Positions 52,250 to 60,576 of a stretch of DNA of 64,000 nt are shown piece by piece. Within the stretch, counting starts at the first letter, position 1; every line of letters begins with the position of its first letter. Source of the DNA: UBA5239 sp040391785 (lineage in GTDB: Bacteria; Verrucomicrobiota; Lentisphaeria; Victivallales; Victivallaceae); contig JBEBXH010000017.1 of the NCBI GenBank assembly GCA_040391785.1, forward strand, positions 1-64,000. Direction: 5' to 3'. The notes under the pieces are model-generated. The model saw only the letters and a program-made list of their open reading frames with translations, was not told the origin of the DNA and ran no database searches. The translations under genes were made by a program, and so were the position numbers.

Positions 52250-52912
52250 ATGAAAAAGCGAACGCATTTCACACTTATTGAGCTTCTTGTAGTTATTGCT
52301 ATTATAGCAATTCTCGCAGCATTACTGCTGCCGGCGCTGAACAAAGCTCGCGAAACGGCCAAATCCACCAAATGCCTCAGTAATCTCAAGCAGATCGCCC
52401 TCGGCAGCGACATGTACGCGGGGGATCATAAAGATATGTATCCGGCATGGAGTCCGATCGCCTGGTATTACAATCCATGGCGGCTGCTCCTGGAGGGAAA
52501 ATATGTCACAGAACCCCTGATCGGCTGCCCGGCAATTGAACAAACCCGAACATTCTACGACTACAGAAAATACGGGCGCTCCACCTATGTCTGGGAAGCC
52601 TCCTCCGGCTGGTGGAGCTCGGTCCTGTACGCTCCCGCCATCAAAAGCGGCAAGATCGCCAAGGATGCGTCGAATTGTGTCATGACCTATTGCTCAGGCA
52701 ATTTAGGGACTATCAGTACTGCCCGGGCCAGCATAGGTGCGGATTTAATATCCACCGAATTTGAATACCCCAGTCAGAATCAGCATCAGGGCCGGTTCCA
52801 CTATTTCGCGGCTGACGGCGGCGCCCGGAGAACCGGCGTCGATATTCGTCCTTACATCGGCTGGGTCGCCAGAAGAACACAACTTGGTCTCACCGCCAAT
52901 CAATTTTTCTAA
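52250..52912 (+). CDS. Pseudopilin, copy 6
   Basis: 220 residues: leader MKKRTH then FTLIELLVVIAIIAILAALL, ALNKARETAKSTKCLSNLKQIA. Ends HQGRFHYFAADGGARRT (DGG form of the motif). Residue before the cleavage point is His. AGGAGA upstream. The helix is coded with unusually AT-rich codons while the rest of the gene is GC-rich; the amino acids match the other copies, so the DNA is not a recent copy. 14 bases before the enzyme gene. Confidence 0.88.
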   Translation: MKKRTHFTLIELLVVIAIIAILAALLLPALNKARETAKSTKCLSNLKQIALGSDMYAGDHKDMYPAWSPIAWYYNPWRLLLEGKYVTEPLIGCPAIEQTRTFYDYRKYGRSTYVWEASSGWWSSVLYAPAIKSGKIAKDASNCVMTYCSGNLGTISTARASIGADLISTEFEYPSQNQHQGRFHYFAADGGARRTGVDIRPYIGWVARRTQLGLTANQFF

Positions 52913-52926
52913 CTCGGAGAATTTTC

Positions 52927-55404
52927 ATGAAGTTCCTGTCCCTGACCATCATTCTGTCGTTAATTGCCATCCTGACCGCAGCGGAGGACCACCGCCCGGC
53001 ATTCGACAAATCCCCTTACAAAGGCACGCTGTGGACGCAGGTCAATCCCTGGTGGCCGCCGAATAAACCGCGTCAGTTCTATCCATTGGGCGGCCCGAAC
53101 TACGCCCGCAAGATTTACCCGGGAAACCCTGTTTCATACTGGAAAGAAGCTATGGAAGAAACCCGGAAACGCGGCATGACCGGGTGGCAATTCGAACTGG
53201 TGGCCTCAGCCCCCGGCTACGGATATAATTTCAAAAGTGAAATTCTGAAAGCGGCCGAAGAACTCGGCGAAGATTTCAAGCTGATGCCCTTTGTGGGGCT
53301 TTTCCGGCAGGGCGACGTGGAGCTGGCCATTAAGCAATTGAATGCCCAATTCGACATATTCGCCAAAGAGTGGAAGGAACATCCGAATATTTATCGCCTG
53401 AGCGGCCGTCCGGTGATTTCCGTTTTCACCCCTTTTGATTATACTCCTGAAGAATGGGCACGGATCATTCCTCAATTCGAAGAGCGCTTCGGCCCGGCCG
53501 TCTGGCTGATGAATATCTGGTGGAAAACGTACGACGTCAAAAGCAAACCGCAGCAGTTGCGTGACTATCTCCCCTATTTCGACGGTATCACCGCTTATGC
53601 CAACTGGGGCAGTCAGGATGAGCTCTACCGCACGGTCGGCGAGATCATGCACAAGGAATTCCCACAGAAGATTTTCGAGGGCTCGGTACATAATACTTAT
53701 TCGGTTCACTATTATCACGGCGGCGTACCGACTTATCTGTCGGAAAAATACCGGAAATCCTGGCAAACGATGGCCGACAACAATGTCGATGCGGTGGTCA
53801 TGACCAACCTTTTCGATCACTGGGAAAACTCCATCGTCCTGCCTTGCTATGAGCGCGAGGATTTCCTGATGCGTTATGCCGAATACCAGATGCACGGGAT
53901 TTTCGGGAAAAAATTCACGCCGGCCTCCGCCCCGGAACTGGTCCTGACCAATTACATCGACATCATCCCGGGACGCCGCGCCATCCGTTTCGAGGTGATC
54001 GCGTTTCCGCTGGCGCCCGGCGTCAAAGAACGGACCATGGAATTCGCCGTGGAAGTGTGCGATTCCGCTGGTAACGTACTGCACACCTTCCCCTCGCAAC
54101 AAATCACGCTCGACGACCTGCAGAGCCATGTATTCGAATTGCCGCTGGAGAAGTTCATTGACCAGCGCGCGGTGATCCCGCGCATCGTCGGTACCTGGCA
54201 GGGCAAGGAATGGCAAAGCGATTACAATCCGCCGACCATCCTCGACACCTCCATCCGCACCAGCTGGATGTTCTGGGCCCGTTCCAGCCGCAACCGCGTT
54301 CCGCTCAAGGAAAACGAAGGCTGGAGCCTCAGCGGCACCCTGCCGGGCGGTACTCTCAACTGGAACGAGGCAAACGGCTGCGGTTTCTTCCGCAGCATGA
54401 TTATGCCCGCCGACGCCATCGCGGATAAACGCCTCCGGATTATCCGTAACGGCATGGAATGGCAGTCGTATTCCGCGAAAAACCTGAACCTGGGACGCCC
54501 CTTTCTGCTCCCGTTCCCGGTCGCCGCGCTGAACTATTACTGGCTCGAGCTGGAAACCGCAAACGGCAACCGTTTTCAAACGTTCCCTGTCTGGGTGGAA
54601 TCCGGCCTGCGCAAGGGCAACGTGAAGCTGCCGATATTTCTGGCGGACAAACGGGTTATCCAGACGTCAGTAGAGGCGGTGCGGGTCCCGTTTTTCCAAT
54701 ACCCGTGCCAGTTCGACTCGGGCAATATGCTTCTGGATGTTTCCGGCTATAACCATCACGGCCGCCGCCAGATCAACGGCAACGTCAATTACGCTTACGG
54801 CTCCCTCGGCGCGACCGGGTACTACCATTACCATAACGGCAACGTCGGCGGCGCCGAAAATCCGATGTTCAAACGCGATCCCGATGGCCGGGGTTTCCTG
54901 AAATTTGACGCGGCAACGAAGGATTTCTATATCATCTCGGGCGGCACGGCCTTTCCCTACGCCGCCACCTGGGAACTGGAGTTCAGGGTCAGTGAAATCG
55001 GCACTCCGATGACGCTGATCGGCACCACCAATAATCAGATCAATATCCGGCTGGACAAGGACGGTTTCCTGATCGCCTCGCGCGGCGGCGTGGCCGAAGG
55101 AATCGGCGGCAAGGCGCCGAGCACCAAAACCACGGTTTCAGTCAAATCGAAAAAGCCGGTTTCCCTCGCCAGATGGCAGAAAATCGCCGTCGTGTACGAC
55201 CTGAATAAACTGTCGCTGTATCTGGACGGCGTTTCGCAGGGCTCCGCGGCAATCGCGCCGGACGGCGACCACGAAGGCATCACCCATCTGGCCGTCGGTG
55301 CAGGACTCGGGATGCTGCACAATCCGCACAGTTATTTCACTGGCGATATCCGCAACATCCGCCTGTACGGACGGAACCTCGCCCCACAGGAATTCCTGCC
55401 CTGA
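52927..55404 (+). CDS. Exported GH71/GH99-like glycanase with LamG-type domain, paralogue of 16977
   Basis: 825 residues. Signal peptide MKFLSLTIILSLIAILTA. Same domain order as the 16977 gene and clearly homologous throughout: HRPAFDKSPYKGTLWTQVNPWWPPN, LSGRPVISVFTP, FDGITAYANWG, VVMTNLFDHWENS, then the beta region and a LamG-type C terminus (DVSGYNHHG, KLSLYLDGVSQGSAAI, IRNIRLYGRNLAPQEF). The loops after the first strand differ, so substrates may differ. Last gene of its cassette; the stop is adjacent to the stop of the convergent 57156 gene. Confidence 0.7.
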   Translation: MKFLSLTIILSLIAILTAAEDHRPAFDKSPYKGTLWTQVNPWWPPNKPRQFYPLGGPNYARKIYPGNPVSYWKEAMEETRKRGMTGWQFELVASAPGYGYNFKSEILKAAEELGEDFKLMPFVGLFRQGDVELAIKQLNAQFDIFAKEWKEHPNIYRLSGRPVISVFTPFDYTPEEWARIIPQFEERFGPAVWLMNIWWKTYDVKSKPQQLRDYLPYFDGITAYANWGSQDELYRTVGEIMHKEFPQKIFEGSVHNTYSVHYYHGGVPTYLSEKYRKSWQTMADNNVDAVVMTNLFDHWENSIVLPCYEREDFLMRYAEYQMHGIFGKKFTPASAPELVLTNYIDIIPGRRAIRFEVIAFPLAPGVKERTMEFAVEVCDSAGNVLHTFPSQQITLDDLQSHVFELPLEKFIDQRAVIPRIVGTWQGKEWQSDYNPPTILDTSIRTSWMFWARSSRNRVPLKENEGWSLSGTLPGGTLNWNEANGCGFFRSMIMPADAIADKRLRIIRNGMEWQSYSAKNLNLGRPFLLPFPVAALNYYWLELETANGNRFQTFPVWVESGLRKGNVKLPIFLADKRVIQTSVEAVRVPFFQYPCQFDSGNMLLDVSGYNHHGRRQINGNVNYAYGSLGATGYYHYHNGNVGGAENPMFKRDPDGRGFLKFDAATKDFYIISGGTAFPYAATWELEFRVSEIGTPMTLIGTTNNQINIRLDKDGFLIASRGGVAEGIGGKAPSTKTTVSVKSKKPVSLARWQKIAVVYDLNKLSLYLDGVSQGSAAIAPDGDHEGITHLAVGAGLGMLHNPHSYFTGDIRNIRLYGRNLAPQEFLP

Positions 55405-57156
55405 TCAGAGTTGTGACTCCAGAGACGCGATCTGCGCTTTGATGCGCGGCGCGTCAAACTGATAGCCGTGCGCTTCGATGTGATAACCGAAGCGCACGTC
55501 TTTTTCGACCAGCGGCAACAGTTTTTTCAGATTCTCGAGTTCGGCGGCAATGATTTCACGGTACTGCGGCAGGAACTTATCGTCCCATTCGCGGCGCAGC
55601 GCGTAAACCTGACAGAAGTGCAGCGTACTGGTGAAAAGATACAGGCAAACCCGCGCGTTGTCCAGCTCGGCCTCGACATGCTTCGAGTTAATGCCATTCA
55701 GCCCGGCGGCCAGCAGCTCGACGCCCTGCGTCCACTCGGCGATCATCCCGCGGAAGCCTTCGATTACTTCCTCGATCGTGTACCCGGCCAGCGACTCGGT
55801 CATATCATCGCCGCGCTCGTCCAGCAGCCACGAACGGCCGGCCGGTTTGCCGGTCAGCGGCTTCGGCTCCATCGGCAAGATACAGGCGTAATTGGTGGGA
55901 CCCACATACAGGAACGGAATCGAAAACGGATGGAAATTCATGGCATCGGCGAATTTGCCCCAGGCGGCCGCCACCTTGCCGGTGTCCGCGCCGGGGAAAT
56001 AATACGCTGCAAAATCGTTCAGCGCCTGTTCCTGGTCCTGCGATACGCCGTCTTCGAGGAAGTAATTCAATGCCGCGGTATTGGCGGTAATCAAATTGCC
56101 GAAGTTCCATGTGCCCATAAATCCGGCCAGCTTCATCTTATTGACATTGACCGCTTTTTTGTAAATATTGCCGATGATCGGCAAATTTGCCACCGTCGCC
56201 AGTTCGTGCGTGGTGCCGATCTGCAGTTTGGCCATCACTTTCAGCCCGCGGTTCGCCGCCAGCTCCCATGATTCGGAAAATTGCGCTGAGGGCCCGGCGA
56301 AGCCCAGCGAATACTCGTCCATGGTCCGCTCTTTGCCCAGGATCATCCGCTTGCCGCCGCGCTCGAAGTCCGCCATCATGATCACGTCGATCGGCAAGTT
56401 CGAAATGATGTTCCAGCATGGCGCTTCCTCGTACATGGTCCACGACCAGTTCCAGGCGATGATCTTCAAATCGCCGCTCTGGCTGCGGATGCCGTCGCGC
56501 ACCAGCTGAATCACTTCGTTGACGACTTCCCACGGCTTGCGGTCGCGGCAGTTCGGACACTCCATTTCGCTGAACGCCCAGTCGCCGTTGGCGGTGAAAA
56601 TGCGTCCGCGCCGCGACCAGCAGTGCGCCGGGTATTCCGAAGCGGTGATCATGATGATCCCGCCCAGCCCGGGCAGTTGACGCGCCAGTTCGGCGGAGGC
56701 GTTGTACAGATATTTTTTGACCGGTTCCGTCGAGGTACACATGGCGCGCACCGCCACCATTTCGGTGTGGTCGCAGCCCTGCAGTTCTTCGCGCTGCCCC
56801 ATGATTTCGGGGTGATTCTTGAATACCTCGTGGTCCTCGACCAGCGCGCGCGGCGGCTGCATATACAGAAATACCTTCAAGCCGTATTTCGCGGCGCGCT
56901 CGATTAAAGTGGAGAGACGCCGCTGGTGTTCCGCGGCGTCCGTGCCCAGCTCCGGAAAATCCGGAGTCTGGACAATGTTGTGGAGCTTGGCATGAATCCA
57001 GACCGCGTTGAAGCCGGAATCCGCTATGCTTTTCAGTTCGGCATCGGTATATGCCTCAAGCACATTCCAGGTTTCTTCCCCGGCCGGGTTGTATCGACGG
57101 CTGAATTTGCCGAAATCGCTTTTCGACGAACGCCAGATTTTCAATAACTCATTCAT
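55405..57156 (-). CDS. Cytoplasmic TIM-barrel glycosidase-like protein
   Basis: 583 residues, no signal peptide. A barrel starts around residue 40 (LKSIADSGFNAVWIHAKLH, YGLKVFLYMQPPRALVED). GGIIMITASEYPAHCW and FSEMECPNCRDRKPW (about 175-210) resemble the catalytic/Cys-cluster region of DUF4838 proteins, here with CxxC only. LKIIAWNWSWTMYEEAP and IDVIMMADFERGG follow; the C-terminal 150 residues are helical. Probably acts on an imported oligosaccharide. Last of the four-gene operon that begins at 60255. Confidence 0.65.
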   Translation of the reverse strand: MNELLKIWRSSKSDFGKFSRRYNPAGEETWNVLEAYTDAELKSIADSGFNAVWIHAKLHNIVQTPDFPELGTDAAEHQRRLSTLIERAAKYGLKVFLYMQPPRALVEDHEVFKNHPEIMGQREELQGCDHTEMVAVRAMCTSTEPVKKYLYNASAELARQLPGLGGIIMITASEYPAHCWSRRGRIFTANGDWAFSEMECPNCRDRKPWEVVNEVIQLVRDGIRSQSGDLKIIAWNWSWTMYEEAPCWNIISNLPIDVIMMADFERGGKRMILGKERTMDEYSLGFAGPSAQFSESWELAANRGLKVMAKLQIGTTHELATVANLPIIGNIYKKAVNVNKMKLAGFMGTWNFGNLITANTAALNYFLEDGVSQDQEQALNDFAAYYFPGADTGKVAAAWGKFADAMNFHPFSIPFLYVGPTNYACILPMEPKPLTGKPAGRSWLLDERGDDMTESLAGYTIEEVIEGFRGMIAEWTQGVELLAAGLNGINSKHVEAELDNARVCLYLFTSTLHFCQVYALRREWDDKFLPQYREIIAAELENLKKLLPLVEKDVRFGYHIEAHGYQFDAPRIKAQIASLESQL

Positions 57157-57177
57157 GCTCTGCCCCGTATGTTTGGC

Positions 57178-58335
57178 TTACAGTTCGATGATCTTCATGT
57201 ATTTTTCGGAAAGGATCTCGACACCCTTTTCCTGGATCGCCACACCGTTTTCCCAGCGCAGACCGAAGTCCTTGTCATAGAAGAACGTATCGACCTGGAA
57301 GGTCATGTTCGGCACCAGCTTGTAGGTGGATACCGATTCCATCCACGGGCGCTCCACTTCCATCATGCCGATCGCATGGCACGGACCGTACAGCATGTAC
57401 TTGGCATAGCCCTGCTTCTTGACCCATTCTTCGTACTTCTTGACCACGTCCGCGGCCGGCTTACCGCCGCCCATCAGTTCGATGGTCTTTTTGTGGGCCT
57501 TGAGGCCGAAAGCCAGCAGATCCGCCTGGTTCTTCGGCAGCGCGCCGATCGAGAACGGCAGACCGACACTGGAGGAGTAACCGCAAACGCGGGCGCCGAT
57601 GTTCAGCTGGATCATTTCGTTCTTGCCGATCTTCTTGCTGCTCGGACGGCAGATGGCGTTGTTGGTACGCGGGCCGCTGAAGCAATACAGCGCGTGGCCT
57701 TCGTATTCGCCGCCGTGCTTGTAGATTTCGCGCTGGGCGATACCGATGACCTGGAATTCGGTCATGCCGGGCTTGATTTCGCCGAGAATGGCGTCGATGG
57801 CCAGTTCGCTGATCTCATAAGCCTTGCGCATGCAATCCAGTTCGTTCTTGCTCTTGACGAAGCGCATCGACTGCAGCGTATCGTCGGCCTTGACCAATTC
57901 CACCTTCGGCAGTTCAGCGGCCAGGGATTCGAGCACCGGCATCGGGATGATGGCGGAGCTGACGATACCCAGCTTTTTCAGGTTCTTGACGCCGGAAGCC
58001 TTGACCACATCTTTCCACGAAGCCACCGCGATGCCCGGGTAAGCCGGCTCGGCGGATTCGCGGTACGGGATCATTTTCAAAATGGTCGGAATCACGCTGC
58101 GGCCGCGGGCATAGAGCTCGCTTTCCGGGCCGATCAGCAACACCGGGGTACCGGTCGCGGGCACGAAAACACCGGCGGACTCGAAGGTCGGCCAGTATTC
58201 GGAGAGGTAACGCACGTTCGCGCAGTCGCACTCAATGCCGTGCACAAGGGCGGCGTCCAGGCCGGCGGCCTTGATATTGGCCTGGAACGTTTTCATTCTT
58301 TTCTGATACTCGGTAGCTTTGATTGTCGGTGCCAT
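57178..58335 (-). CDS. M24-family (Xaa-Pro peptidase/creatinase-like) protein with altered metal site
   Basis: 385 residues from ATG 58335 (GGAGGT eight bases upstream; ATG 58350 is the alternative). N-terminal creatinase-type domain (1-150) and C-terminal pita-bread fold. By alignment with PepP, the five metal ligands Asp, Asp, His, Glu, Glu read Asn (QLNIGA), Ser (GYSSSVG), His (GPCHAIGMM), Asp (FQVDTFF) and Glu (AIQEKG). Loss of both Asp argues against a normal two-metal peptidase; creatinase is a known metal-free member of the fold. Sits among sugar genes, 23 bases after the deacetylase. Confidence 0.82.
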   Translation of the reverse strand: MAPTIKATEYQKRMKTFQANIKAAGLDAALVHGIECDCANVRYLSEYWPTFESAGVFVPATGTPVLLIGPESELYARGRSVIPTILKMIPYRESAEPAYPGIAVASWKDVVKASGVKNLKKLGIVSSAIIPMPVLESLAAELPKVELVKADDTLQSMRFVKSKNELDCMRKAYEISELAIDAILGEIKPGMTEFQVIGIAQREIYKHGGEYEGHALYCFSGPRTNNAICRPSSKKIGKNEMIQLNIGARVCGYSSSVGLPFSIGALPKNQADLLAFGLKAHKKTIELMGGGKPAADVVKKYEEWVKKQGYAKYMLYGPCHAIGMMEVERPWMESVSTYKLVPNMTFQVDTFFYDKDFGLRWENGVAIQEKGVEILSEKYMKIIEL

Positions 58336-58358
58336 TTTATTGACCTCCATGGTTATGT

Positions 58359-59231
58359 TCAGGAAACTTTGACTTGTTTGGCTTGCAGGAACTCGGAACC
58401 GCGCGAACGCAGCAGGTCGATCAGCACGTCGAGCTGTTCTTTAGCGTAAATTCCGCAGTTTTTGATGATGAACGGATCGGGCAACACCGCGCCCTCGCCG
58501 TAGTGCAGCAGCCCCTCGGGCATCTTGGCGAATTCCCACGGGTGCATGTAGAAACAGATGAACGGCTCCACGCCACGTTTTTCGCAATAGCTGATGTATC
58601 CATCGACATGCTTCATCAGCGCCTCGGCGCTCTCGGTGCGCCACAGCGGCCACTGGTCCATGTCGCGCCCGAACTCATCTTTGGAATCCATCGAGAGGTC
58701 GGCGAAATTCGGCAGCTGCACCAGCTTCATGTCGCCCTTTTTCGTCCAGTCCGCGCGGGACGGATGGTACGGCTCAAGCTGTTCGCGGTAGAAATACATC
58801 GGGTACGTGGCATCCGCCACATAGCCAAGGTCTTCGAGCGCGTTGCAGACGGCGGTGGAGCCCCACAGCCGCGGGCAGCGGAACGACACCGGGCGGACGC
58901 CGGTGGCTTTCTCCACTTCCTCGGTGGCGCGCTTGATGCGGTTCGGGATCTCCTCCGGCAGCAGCGGCATGGCGCCCGGGATTTCAAAAAGCGCGTCGCC
59001 CACGGTTTCGTGATACAGCGTATGACAGCCGATTTCGTGGCCGGCGGCGATGACTTTCTTCGTCACTTCGGGATTTTTCTGCGCCGCGTCGGCGGTAAAG
59101 AAAAAGGTAGCGGTAATGCCCTGTTTGTCCAGCACATCCAGAATCGCCTGCGTTCCCTCTGCGTAACCTTTATACCAGGGCGTCCAGCTCCCGATATCCG
59201 TCTCCATGTCGAATCCAAAGACCGTTTTCAT
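58359..59231 (-). CDS. Polysaccharide deacetylase (NodB-type)
   Basis: 290 residues, no signal peptide. NodB motifs: an acidic first motif GFDMETD at 6-12, and HTLYH at 70-74 (metal-binding His pair). RPVSFRCPRLWG at about 112-123 stands for the third motif, and FICFYMHPWEF carries the C-terminal His. Members of this cytoplasmic group remove acetyl or formyl groups from sugars or open ureido rings. GAGGT precedes the start. Second gene of the 60255-55405 operon. Confidence 0.85.
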   Translation of the reverse strand: MKTVFGFDMETDIGSWTPWYKGYAEGTQAILDVLDKQGITATFFFTADAAQKNPEVTKKVIAAGHEIGCHTLYHETVGDALFEIPGAMPLLPEEIPNRIKRATEEVEKATGVRPVSFRCPRLWGSTAVCNALEDLGYVADATYPMYFYREQLEPYHPSRADWTKKGDMKLVQLPNFADLSMDSKDEFGRDMDQWPLWRTESAEALMKHVDGYISYCEKRGVEPFICFYMHPWEFAKMPEGLLHYGEGAVLPDPFIIKNCGIYAKEQLDVLIDLLRSRGSEFLQAKQVKVS

Positions 59232-59241
59232 TGTTTACCTC

Positions 59242-60255
59242 TTATATGAAATCGATTTTAAAACACTTTTTCAGGCAATTCTTCAGCTGCGCCTCCGACC
59301 CTTTCAGGATCATCGTCATCGACTTGAGGTGGCTGCCGGTAAGAATGCCGTTTTCGGAATTCATCGGCGCAATGGTTTCGAGCTCATGGAAACCAAGCTC
59401 CGCGCCGTTGAAAATACTGAACTGGTCGGCGGCCGAATAAACGCCGTTCGGCTGGTCGTTGTCGGCAATATTGAGGTACTGCCCGTCATGCCGCACCGAA
59501 GTCGAACGCACCACCAGCAGATTGCGGGCGGGGTTGTACGAACCGATCAGCTCCGGGCGGCAGCAGGATTTGATCCCGATCTGCAGCCGCGCCAGTCCAC
59601 CCAGGTCAAAGCGGAAACACTTGCCGTAATACGACAGCCGCGAATGCGGGTTCCCGTAAAAATCATCATTGATGCAATCCTTCGCCTCCCCCTCGAGCCG
59701 ACCGAAAGCGATAATGCCCTCGGCCCCGGTCAACTGTTCCAGCGACCAGGCGGCCACGACCACGTCATCGGTCTTGTACTCCGCCAGCGGCGTCAACGCT
59801 TCGTCAGTGTGATAAGCCAGACCTTTCAGCTGGTATTCGCGCAGGATTTCGCCGATGTCCTCGGTGAATATATTGCGCTCGAGGCGCATTTTAATCGCCC
59901 GGCCGCTGCGGTTCATCAACTCCATATCCTTGCCGATGGTCGCGCGGTCCGCTTTCTGAGCCACCGTCACCGTTTGCTGACGGTTGATCGCGTCCTGGAC
60001 GATCCACTTGCCGTCCGGTGAATAATTATAGGCAAATGCGCCGCCCTCGGGCGCCGGCCACAGCGAATTACCGCCGATGTTGTTGAATTCCGTCGGATTG
60101 GGGTTGGCTGCCAGATCGTCGCGGAACTGATGAATCAGTTCATCGCCGACCGAACAGAATATCCGCCCGTTGAGTTTGTTCGAAACCCAGACCGCACCGT
60201 CGCCGCAATCCAGTTTCAGTAGCTGTTGATCGATTTCCCGCAGCCGCTTCAGCAT
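59242..60255 (-). CDS. DUF6786-like protein
   Basis: 337 residues from ATG 60255, with AGGAGGT six bases upstream; a longer reading has no ribosome site. GGNSLWPAPEGGAFAYNY at about 62-79 resembles the DUF6786 signature (GGxRxWxxPEGGQ), a beta-sandwich family possibly related to aldose epimerases. Later strands include LELSRNSIG-like runs and FHELETIAPMN. Role unknown. First gene of the minus-strand operon, read divergently from the LacI gene. Confidence 0.65.
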   Translation of the reverse strand: MLKRLREIDQQLLKLDCGDGAVWVSNKLNGRIFCSVGDELIHQFRDDLAANPNPTEFNNIGGNSLWPAPEGGAFAYNYSPDGKWIVQDAINRQQTVTVAQKADRATIGKDMELMNRSGRAIKMRLERNIFTEDIGEILREYQLKGLAYHTDEALTPLAEYKTDDVVVAAWSLEQLTGAEGIIAFGRLEGEAKDCINDDFYGNPHSRLSYYGKCFRFDLGGLARLQIGIKSCCRPELIGSYNPARNLLVVRSTSVRHDGQYLNIADNDQPNGVYSAADQFSIFNGAELGFHELETIAPMNSENGILTGSHLKSMTMILKGSEAQLKNCLKKCFKIDFI

Positions 60256-60291
60256 AGCACACCTCCTGCCTGATACCAATGATTATACATC

Positions 60292-60319
60292 CCGCCCCGG
60301 AACAATCAACCCTTCAAAA
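60292..60319 (-). promoter_or_regulatory. Promoter of the 60255-55405 operon
   Basis: Minus strand: TTGATT (60314-60319), 16 bases, TATAAT (60292-60297), about 37 bases before the ATG. Confidence 0.6.
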
Positions 60320-60336
60320 CACCTTTTTCATTGATT

Positions 60337-60400
60337 TTTAATTATATCGATATATATTAATATCAGCACAATACCACCCTATTTAATTATATCGATATAT
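60337..60400. promoter_or_regulatory. Two 19-base direct repeats with palindromic cores
   Basis: TTTAATTATATCGATATAT occurs exactly at 60337-60355 and 60382-60400, 45 bases apart. Each contains the palindrome TATATCGATATA centred on CG. They lie just upstream of the minus-strand promoter in the 321-base divergent gap 60256-60576; the rest of that gap holds the two promoters and the LacI operator. Confidence 0.65.
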
Positions 60401-60500
60401 TATATATTCAAATACTGCAATTATCCAGCAAACAAACCTGCCGCCGGTCATCCGTTTAAAATATTTTCTCCGAAAGTCGTTTTTTTGTCGACCACCCCTC

Positions 60501-60553
60501 TTGACAAAATCCAAAATAAATGTATAATAATCTCACAACGGAAACGTTTCCGT
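60501..60553 (+). promoter_or_regulatory. Promoter and perfect 16-base LacI operator of the 60577 cassette
   Basis: TTGACA (60501-60506), 16 bases, TATAAT (60523-60528). ACGGAAACGTTTCCGT (60538-60553) is a perfect CG-centred palindrome nine bases after the -10, typical of LacI-family operators. Confidence 0.85.
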
Positions 60554-60576
60554 AAATTATAAAATACAGATGATAA

